A stretch of 11,232 nucleotides of DNA from Erysipelotrichaceae bacterium. GTDB taxonomy: Bacteria > Bacillota_I > Bacilli_A > Erysipelotrichales > Erysipelotrichaceae. This document shows positions 5,476 through 11,232 of the stretch, in pieces. The notes beneath the pieces were generated by a model that did no database searches, had not been told where the DNA came from, and saw only the letters and a program-made list of their open reading frames with translations. Location of the stretch: assembly GCA_024681275.1 (NCBI GenBank), contig JAILBD010000002.1:1-11232 (forward strand), written 5' to 3'. The translations under genes were made by a program, and so were the position numbers. The first letter of the stretch is position 1, and every line of letters starts with the position of its first letter.

Positions 5476-7436
5476 CAAGAAAGACGTTCATCACAGCTTT
5501 GACTTTTGTGACCATCATCAGTGTCGTTCTGGTACTGGTGGTTTTAGGTCTCTTCTTTTCGGTGAACATCATCCTGCCGGCGATCATCACTTTCGTTTTC
5601 GTCCTTCTGCTGGCCCTGGTCTTCTTCTCGCAGGACATGATCAAGAACGAGACCAACAAGCAGATCGAGAATCAGCTGGAACTCTCATACAAGGGCGTCT
5701 TGAGCCATGGCGACATGGGCATCCTGGTCTACGATGAGAACTATGAGATCAATTTCATGTCCGACTTCTTCCTGAAGCGCAACATGAATCACATGGGGGA
5801 GAAGATCCTCAACTGGCTTCCGGAACTGCAGGACACCTTGAAAAACGAAGCCAACAACAAGATCATCATCATCAATGATGAGAAATACTCGGTCCGCAAG
5901 ATCAACAATGCTTTTGTCCTGACTTTCAAGAACATCACCCGTGAATACGATCTCGATCAGAAACTGGATGATGATGAACCGGTATTGGGCATCCTGAGCT
6001 ATGATAACTACGACGAGGTCAACATGTCGGAGGATGAGCTGGCTTATGTCAACACCAACATCAAGGTGCCGGTCATCGATTATTTCCGCAATTTCGGTGT
6101 CGTCTACAAGACGCTCAAGAACTCGCGGATGCTGCTGATCATGAACAATCTGACGTTTGAAAAGATTAGGAACGACCGTTTCTCGATCCTGAACAAGGTG
6201 CGCAAGGTCGCCAAGGAAGGCGATACGGATGTCACACTGTCGATGGCTTTTGCCGGAGGCAGCGATGATTACGAGGAACTCGATGCGATCGCCGAGGAAC
6301 TGCTGGAGCTGGCTCAGACCAGAGGCGGTGACCAGGTGGCGGTCAGAAGGGCAGGCGGAGATGCGACGTTCTTTGGCGGAACGACTGAAGCCAGGGAGAA
6401 GCAGTCCAAGACCAAGGTGCGTGTGACGGCCAATTCGATCAAGGACCTCATCGCCAAATCTTCCAATGTCATCATCCTGGGACACAAGGATATGGATGCG
6501 GACTGCGTCGCTTCGGCATTATGCATGTCAAACATCGTCCTTTCCATGAACAAGACACCTTACATCGTGAGCCTGTCCGGTGGCATGGATACGATGATCT
6601 CGGATGTCGTCAACAAGTATCGCAGCGTCCTGGAGAACAAGCACCACTTCATTTCCGAGAGCAGCGGTCTTGATCTGCTCAACGACGATACACTGGTCGT
6701 CATGGTCGACCACCACTCGGCTGCCAACTCCAATGGCGCCAATATCCTGAAACAGGCAAAGCGCATCATCATACTCGATCATCACCGCCGCAGAGCGGAT
6801 CTGGATGTCGTTGCGATGATGTTGTATATCGAAGCTGCCGCTTCTTCCGCGACCGAGCTGGTCTATGAGCTGGTCCCGTACTTCTCAAAGAACATCGAGA
6901 TCACGGCGGAAGAGGCCAACATCCTGTATCTGGGCATCATGATCGATACCGACCATTTCCGTGTCAGGACGGGTTCCAGGACTTTTGATGTCGTCAAACA
7001 GCTCAGAAGGGCGGGTGCTGATCCACTGGTCTGCGACGCCCTCTCGCAGGAGCCTTACGAAAACGTTCTGGAAAGAAGCCAGATCATCAATGCCGGAAAA
7101 CTTTACCGCGATGATGTCATCATCGCTTCCCTGAACGAAGGTTCCTATCCGCGTTCGATCGCTTCCCAGGCTTGTGACGTCCTGGTCAAGGCCAAGGACA
7201 TCCAGGCGGCCTTCGTCATCTGTTATTCGGAGAAGGGGGAGGCCATCATCTCGGCCCGTTCAAGGGGAAGGGTCAATGTGCAGGTCATTCTGGAGAAGAT
7301 GCACGGCGGCGGTCATATGACAGCGGCCGGATTGCAGGTGGCGGATGGTTCCGTTCCGAAACTGCAGGCGGAACTGACTGCTATCCTGGATGAATATTTT
7401 GAAGGAGAGAATCATGAGAGTAATACTGCTGACTGA
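5472..7436 (+). CDS. gdpP: GdpP, membrane-bound cyclic-di-AMP phosphodiesterase
   Basis: 654 residues with full GdpP architecture. Two transmembrane segments (about 9-30 and 32-53) lead to a PAS-like region (about 72-155), a degenerate GGDEF domain (about 168-300, with SYDNYDEV 177-184 and NDRFSIL 234-240 but no GGDEF signature), then the DHH and DHHA1 catalytic domains. The enzyme hydrolyses c-di-AMP to pApA at the membrane, affecting potassium balance, wall stress and beta-lactam tolerance. Metal-site residues are present: His338, Asp342 and Asp344 in [11 protein letters not shown] at 413-415, a second DHH at 436-438, and Asp492 in [20 protein letters not shown]1 shows GGGH (612-615). The usual proline before the first Asp is replaced by methionine. 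The start overlaps the upstream gene by four bases without its own clear ribosome binding site, and the 3' end overlaps rplI by 23 bases. Confidence 0.95.
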   Translation: MTRKTFITALTFVTIISVVLVLVVLGLFFSVNIILPAIITFVFVLLLALVFFSQDMIKNETNKQIENQLELSYKGVLSHGDMGILVYDENYEINFMSDFFLKRNMNHMGEKILNWLPELQDTLKNEANNKIIIINDEKYSVRKINNAFVLTFKNITREYDLDQKLDDDEPVLGILSYDNYDEVNMSEDELAYVNTNIKVPVIDYFRNFGVVYKTLKNSRMLLIMNNLTFEKIRNDRFSILNKVRKVAKEGDTDVTLSMAFAGGSDDYEELDAIAEELLELAQTRGGDQVAVRRAGGDATFFGGTTEAREKQSKTKVRVTANSIKDLIAKSSNVIILGHKDMDADCVASALCMSNIVLSMNKTPYIVSLSGGMDTMISDVVNKYRSVLENKHHFISESSGLDLLNDDTLVVMVDHHSAANSNGANILKQAKRIIILDHHRRRADLDVVAMMLYIEAAASSATELVYELVPYFSKNIEITAEEANILYLGIMIDTDHFRVRTGSRTFDVVKQLRRAGADPLVCDALSQEPYENVLERSQIINAGKLYRDDVIIASLNEGSYPRSIASQACDVLVKAKDIQAAFVICYSEKGEAIISARSRGRVNVQVILEKMHGGGHMTAAGLQVADGSVPKLQAELTAILDEYFEGENHESNTAD

Positions 7437-7854
7437 TGTGCCAAAGCTTGGCAAAAAAGGTGAGATAAAAAATGTGGCGGACGGTTACGGCCGCAATTTC
7501 CTGATCGCCAGAGGTCTGGCTGTCATGGAGTCCGAGTCTTCCAAGAAGATCCTGGAAAAGCAGAAGGATGAGGCTGCCAAGATCGATGCTCAGAAAAGGG
7601 AAGAGGCAAAAAAGCTTGCCGAGGTCCTGAAGGATAAGACCCTGACTTTCAAGGTCAAGGCCAAAGATGGCAAGGTCTCCGGTTCCATCTCGACCAAGCA
7701 GATCGAGGAAGAACTGAAGAAACAGGGCATCAGCATCGACAAGAGGAAGATCAAGGACTCTGAGCCTTTGAAAGAACTGGGTACGAGCGAGGTGAAGATC
7801 GAGCTCTACAAGGATGTCATCGGTACGATCAAGGTTAAGCTGGAAGAGGAATGA
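7414..7854 (+). CDS. rplI: 50S ribosomal protein L9
   Basis: 146 residues, normal length. The N-terminal RNA-binding domain is unmistakable ([19 protein letters not shown], then [16 protein letters not shown]). A long charged connecting helix follows (about 41-75), then the C-terminal domain (about 78-146, with [14 protein letters not shown] and IDKRKIKD). L9 sits at the base of the L1 stalk and helps keep the reading frame. I chose the ATG at 7414 over the in-frame ATG at 7390, because GAAGGAGAG (7401-7409) is ideally placed for 7414 and L9 always begins MKVILL-like. The gene starts inside the last 23 bases of gdpP, and its stop is one base from the dnaB start. Confidence 0.97.
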   Translation: MRVILLTDVPKLGKKGEIKNVADGYGRNFLIARGLAVMESESSKKILEKQKDEAAKIDAQKREEAKKLAEVLKDKTLTFKVKAKDGKVSGSISTKQIEEELKKQGISIDKRKIKDSEPLKELGTSEVKIELYKDVIGTIKVKLEEE

Positions 7855-7855
7855 T

Positions 7856-9202
7856 ATGAGCAATCGTTCAATGCCGTATTCGATAGAGGCTGAAGAGTCT
7901 CTCTTGGGCAATATCATGTTGTATCCGGATGCGATGCGTCAATGCATCGATGCCGGTGTGACTGCGGACGATTTCTATCTCGAGAAGCATCGTTCCATCT
8001 ACAACATCATGTCCGTCATGTATGAAAACAAGGAGAAGGTGGATACCGTCTCCCTTTCGACGAAGCTGAAAGATTTCGCCGTCTATGACAAGATCGGCGG
8101 ACTGGAATATCTGATGCAGCTGGCGAATGCGACGATCTCTGCCAACAATACGGCAGACTATATAGCGATCATCCGCAACAAGTCCCTGGCCAGAAAGGTC
8201 ATCAAAGTGGGCGAAGAGATCTCCAATGATGCCTATGACGCTTCTGTAAGCGTCGATGAGATGCTGGAGAACGTCGAAAGGAAGGTCACGGAAGTGACCA
8301 GGTCCAAGACCAGCGCGGATTTCAAGAGCGGCGAGGAAGTCTTTGAGGGCGCCTTGAAACACATCGAGGCCATTCAGGAAGCCGGTACGGATATCACCGG
8401 TGTCAGGACTCTCTTTTCCGATCTGGACAGGAAGACGGCCGGATTCCAGAAAGGCGATCTGATCATCGTGGCTGCGCGTCCTTCCATGGGAAAGACGGCG
8501 CTGGCTTTGAATATCGCGGTCAATTCCGCTTCCGTCACACCTGGTTCCATCGCGATCTTCTCGCTGGAGATGCCGGCTGAACAGGTGGGCATCAGGATAC
8601 TGGCTGCCAAGTCCAAGGTCGAGATCCAGAAACTCAGGACCGGGAACCTCAACGATGAGGAGTGGTCAAGGCTCAATGAGGCTTCTCAGCAGCTCAAGAA
8701 ACAGAATTTCTACATCGACGATACTCCGGGCATCAAGGTCTCGGAAATGTACGCCAAAGCCCGCAAACTGGCTCAGGATGAGGGTCTCTACATGATTGTC
8801 GTCGACTATATACAGCTCATACAGGCGACGGGAAAATCCGATTCCCGTCAGCAGGAAGTGTCGGAGATCTCCAGAAGGCTCAAGGCCATGGCCCGTGAGC
8901 TGAACGTGCCTGTCATCGCCCTGTCACAGCTTTCACGTTCTGTCGAAGCCAGACAGGATAAGCGTCCGATGCTTTCAGACCTGAGGGAATCCGGTGCTTT
9001 GGAGCAGGATGCTGACCTGGTCCTCTTCTTGTACCGCGATGCCTACTACAATCGCGATGAGGGGGCAGAGGATCAGAGGGAAGATGTCGAACTGCTGCTG
9101 TCGAAGCACAGGAACGGTCCGACCGGCAAGATCACTTTGGCATTTGAAAAGGAGATCAATGCTTTCTACGGCATCAGGAATGCCGCTGAGGAGAATTTTT
9201 AA
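7856..9202 (+). CDS. dnaB: Replicative DNA helicase DnaB (DnaC in Bacillus naming)
   Basis: 448 residues. The N-terminal primase-interacting domain (SIEAEESLLGNIML at 9-22, to about 105) is joined by a linker to a RecA-type ATPase. Seen: GFQKGDLIIVAARPSMGKTA (196-215) with Walker A Lys213-Thr214; the catalytic glutamate region SLEMP (236-240); Walker B IVVDYIQL (314-321); SQLSRSVE (357-364); DLRESGALEQDAD (375-387); and KHRNGPTG (417-424), whose arginine is the candidate finger acting on the next subunit. The hexamer unwinds DNA at the replication fork. The ATG at 7856 has AGAGGA five bases upstream; the in-frame GTG further up (7814) would add 14 residues unlike any DnaB. No intein or frameshift is visible. 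The TAA is directly followed by the TTG start of the peptidase gene. Confidence 0.97.
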   Translation: MSNRSMPYSIEAEESLLGNIMLYPDAMRQCIDAGVTADDFYLEKHRSIYNIMSVMYENKEKVDTVSLSTKLKDFAVYDKIGGLEYLMQLANATISANNTADYIAIIRNKSLARKVIKVGEEISNDAYDASVSVDEMLENVERKVTEVTRSKTSADFKSGEEVFEGALKHIEAIQEAGTDITGVRTLFSDLDRKTAGFQKGDLIIVAARPSMGKTALALNIAVNSASVTPGSIAIFSLEMPAEQVGIRILAAKSKVEIQKLRTGNLNDEEWSRLNEASQQLKKQNFYIDDTPGIKVSEMYAKARKLAQDEGLYMIVVDYIQLIQATGKSDSRQQEVSEISRRLKAMARELNVPVIALSQLSRSVEARQDKRPMLSDLRESGALEQDADLVLFLYRDAYYNRDEGAEDQREDVELLLSKHRNGPTGKITLAFEKEINAFYGIRNAAEENF

Positions 9203-10714
9203 TTGAAGAAGTTTTTAGCGATCCTTTTTTCGCTGATCCTGACGGGGGCCATCGTCTATGGTCTTCCGATGATCAGAAACGATAGAAAGATCATTCAGGC
9301 AAATGTGGAGAATGAAAAGTCTCTTGTCAAGCAGGAGATCCTTTCTTATGACAGGACAGAGAAGAAATACAATAAGATCTACTGCCGCGGAAAGCTGATC
9401 GGTGTCATCACTGACCAGTATTATCTGGACTGGCTGATCGAAATGAAATACAAGGATTACGAGAAGGAGTTCCCGGGGACGCAGCTCGGTCTGGGCGAAG
9501 ATGTGTACATCGTTGAGGAGTCTTCCTATGCCAATTTCGAGAATGTCGATGATCAGATCATGGATTATCTGGTCGAAAACGATCTTCTCGGCGTCAGGAC
9601 CACGGCTGTTGAGTTTTCGACTGCCGAGGGCATATACGAGATCATCTATGTGCGTTCCTATGACGATTTCGCCGATGCTTTGCAGAAGTTCTACACCAAC
9701 TTCGTCTCACAGGAGACGATCAACAGGCTGATCAGAGGTGAAGTGATCGAATCACCAAGTGAACTGGGTTCTGTTGAGACCAATGTCGTCATGGACGAAC
9801 AGATCACGACCAAGGAAGCTGTCGTATCACCGTCCTCCATCTTTTCCAATTCTGAGGATATCTACAGGTTCCTGTGCTACGGAAGGAACAAGGACAGGGA
9901 ATACTATACCGTCAGAGAAGGCGATACGCTGCAGGGTGTCGGATATTACTTCGGCGATATGTCGCCAAAGCAGATCGTCATGTTGAACCCGGATGTGCTG
10001 AGTTCCGAGAATCAGATCCTGCCGCCGGGCATGCAGCTCAACGTCACCTACTACACATCTCCGATCACGATCGAAGTGACCAAAGAGAGGCTCTCCCAGC
10101 AGTATATCGTGCCGGAAGTACCAGAATATATCGAAGATGAGAACCTGGAAGTCGGTGTCTACGAAGTCAGGGTACAGGAAGAATCTGGTATCAAGAACGT
10201 CCTTTACGAGGAGAAGTGGATCAACGGCGTCCTGGCAAGCGGCGAAATGCTTTCGGAAAACATCATCAAGCAGCCGAAGCAGGGCGTCATCGCCGTAGGT
10301 ACCAAGCAGGTCTTCCTGGTCGGTACGGGCAACTATATCTGGCCGGTCGACAACCCGTCAATCACCTGCCACTGGGGCTGCTATTTTGGCCATACCGGAA
10401 CAGATATCGTCAATCTCTATGAGAAATACGCGCAGGTCTATGCGGTCGACTCAGGGACCGTCGATACAGTCGGCTACCGCTGGGATATGGGCTACTTCGT
10501 CATCATCAATCACAACAACGGCGTCCGTACGATGTATATGCATTTTAACCAACCGGCTTATGTCGAAGAAGGACAGAATGTCACCAGAGGCCAGATCATA
10601 GGTCAGATGGGCAATACCGGTTCTTCGGAAGGCGTCCATCTCCACCTTACTTTCGAGGTCAACGGCATGAGAGTCAACGCCTGCAATTTCCTGCCGTGTT
10701 CGCTGGCGAACTGA
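9203..10714 (+). CDS. Membrane-anchored LysM-G5-M23 cell-wall metallopeptidase
   Basis: 503 residues starting at TTG, with GAGGAG nine bases upstream and a typical export N-terminus (MKKFLAILFSLILTGAIVYG); no ATG start nearby would keep this signal or anchor. The extracellular part has an uncharacterised region (about 55-180, opening RGKLIGVITD), a LysM domain (234-281, YYTVREGDTLQGVGYYFGD), a G5 domain (about 287-370) and an M23 peptidase domain (about 378-496). Zinc ligands are all present: His397 and Asp401 in GHTGTD, and HLH at 479-481 with His481 expected to bind; His447 in MYMHF is the usual third active-site histidine. It is expected to bind glycan and cut peptide cross-links outside the cell. 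Cysteines 389 and 393 flank the active site, and 494 and 499 end the domain. Its position after dnaB and before an HtrA-like gene suggests an envelope-maintenance unit. Confidence 0.92.
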   Translation: MKKFLAILFSLILTGAIVYGLPMIRNDRKIIQANVENEKSLVKQEILSYDRTEKKYNKIYCRGKLIGVITDQYYLDWLIEMKYKDYEKEFPGTQLGLGEDVYIVEESSYANFENVDDQIMDYLVENDLLGVRTTAVEFSTAEGIYEIIYVRSYDDFADALQKFYTNFVSQETINRLIRGEVIESPSELGSVETNVVMDEQITTKEAVVSPSSIFSNSEDIYRFLCYGRNKDREYYTVREGDTLQGVGYYFGDMSPKQIVMLNPDVLSSENQILPPGMQLNVTYYTSPITIEVTKERLSQQYIVPEVPEYIEDENLEVGVYEVRVQEESGIKNVLYEEKWINGVLASGEMLSENIIKQPKQGVIAVGTKQVFLVGTGNYIWPVDNPSITCHWGCYFGHTGTDIVNLYEKYAQVYAVDSGTVDTVGYRWDMGYFVIINHNNGVRTMYMHFNQPAYVEEGQNVTRGQIIGQMGNTGSSEGVHLHLTFEVNGMRVNACNFLPCSLAN

Positions 10715-10729
10715 TGGAAGGGGGGTAAC

Positions 10730-11232
10730 ATGAAAAACAACCGTCTTCTGTATATCCTGATCATCATTCTGGCAGCCTGGTGTGTCATCCTTTCTTCACA
10801 GGTCTCGAGGCTTCAATCCAGGGAGGATACCAGCATCATCAACCAGTACGAGGTGAATGGTTTTTCCACGGATTTCACGCAGATCGTCGATGAGACCAGG
10901 CCCAAGGTCGTCACGATCAGCGCCGATGGCAACGTCCTTTCCGGTTTCGTCTACCGGCAGGACGGGGATGCGGTCTACATCCTGAGCGCCTATCATGGCG
11001 TATCCAATGTCAACAACATCAATGTCACGTTTGGCAATTCCTATACAGTCAATGGTGAACTGATCGGACATGACATCTTCACCGATCTGGCAGTCATCAG
11101 GATCCGCACGCCATATCTGATCGAAGCGGTCAGAACGGGCGATGCGGCGATGTTGAAGAAGGGCGAATTCGTCATCTGCATCGGCACACCGCTGTCTTTG
11201 GACTATGAGGGAAGCGTGGAACTGGCCATGAT
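10730..11232 (+). CDS. HtrA/DegP-like serine protease (partial, C-terminus beyond window)
   Basis: 167 codons are visible before the edge. A single hydrophobic segment (about 6-22) anchors the N-terminus, with the rest expected outside the membrane. The trypsin-like half matches HtrA: SGFVYRQDGDAVYILSAYHGV with candidate catalytic His89, then LIGHDIFTDLAVIRI (111-125) with candidate Asp119, and KKGEFVICIGTPLSLDYEGSV (about 143-163 as a region), the strand leading toward the serine loop. The catalytic serine and any PDZ domain lie past the edge, so activity cannot be judged. The histidine context SAYHGV departs from the usual TN-HV. GGAAGGGGGG (10716-10725) precedes the ATG, 15 bases after the M23 stop, so this gene very likely shares the operon. 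Confidence 0.85.
   Translation, partial: MKNNRLLYILIIILAAWCVILSSQVSRLQSREDTSIINQYEVNGFSTDFTQIVDETRPKVVTISADGNVLSGFVYRQDGDAVYILSAYHGVSNVNNINVTFGNSYTVNGELIGHDIFTDLAVIRIRTPYLIEAVRTGDAAMLKKGEFVICIGTPLSLDYEGSVELAM

Noticed and set aside
5685..6485. Leftward open frame of 266 codons inside gdpP
   Set aside because: Antisense shadow of the GGDEF-DHH region; Asp/Ile/Val-rich composition reflects GAT/ATC-rich sense codons.
7390..7413. Upstream in-frame start for rplI
   Set aside because: It adds eight residues not found in L9; the GAAGGAGAG ribosome binding site is placed for the ATG at 7414.
7814..7855. Upstream GTG start for dnaB inside rplI
   Set aside because: The added residues are out-of-frame L9 coding, and the ATG at 7856 has its own ribosome binding site and the normal DnaB N-terminus.
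9501..10601. Several short rightward open frames overlapping the M23 peptidase gene
   Set aside because: Alternative-frame shadows of a gene with clear signal/anchor, LysM, G5 and M23 domains in its own frame.

Overview
The window looks like chromosomal core sequence from a low-to-mid GC member of the Firmicutes (Bacillota). The best inferred placement is class Erysipelotrichia or a close relative. The reasons are the rpsF-ssb-rpsR cluster, the DUF2232-gdpP-rplI-dnaB run, an RqcH of Firmicute type, AGGAGG-type ribosome binding sites, and TGA used as a normal stop, which excludes the Mollicute code. The placement comes from protein resemblance and gene order only; no search was run. No mobile element, CRISPR array, tRNA or rRNA was seen, and no gene-free stretch exceeds about 110 bases.

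Left part (1-3295): a leftward rqcH (NFACT ribosome rescue factor), cut by the window edge, is divergent from a rightward three-gene unit. That unit holds a small flavodoxin, a TM1586-type nitroreductase and a DUF3990 protein. The genes abut or overlap, so they are probably co-transcribed. This is the accessory-looking part of the window.

Centre (3296-4489): a strong extended -10 promoter and a short structured leader precede rpsF-ssb-rpsR (ribosomal S6, single-strand DNA binding protein, ribosomal S18). A clear intrinsic terminator closes the unit. The leader resembles an S6:S18 autoregulatory site and can also pair with the Shine-Dalgarno sequence.

Right part (4490-11232): a second unit runs DUF2232 membrane protein (YybS-like), gdpP (c-di-AMP phosphodiesterase), rplI (L9), dnaB (replicative helicase), a membrane-anchored LysM-G5-M23 cell-wall peptidase, and the start of an HtrA-like serine protease that leaves the window. 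Junctions are overlapping or very tight, so this is probably one operon joining second-messenger turnover, translation, replication and envelope maintenance.

The most unusual signals are small. Two genes (rqcH and the DUF2232 gene) have a perfect TATAAT exactly six bases before the ATG and no Shine-Dalgarno sequence, so both probably start leaderless transcripts. SSB carries one extra tyrosine after its usual terminal phenylalanine. The flavodoxin/nitroreductase/DUF3990 unit is a possible redox plus ADP-ribosyltransferase-fold combination of unknown purpose. I did not find a convincing large undescribed system.
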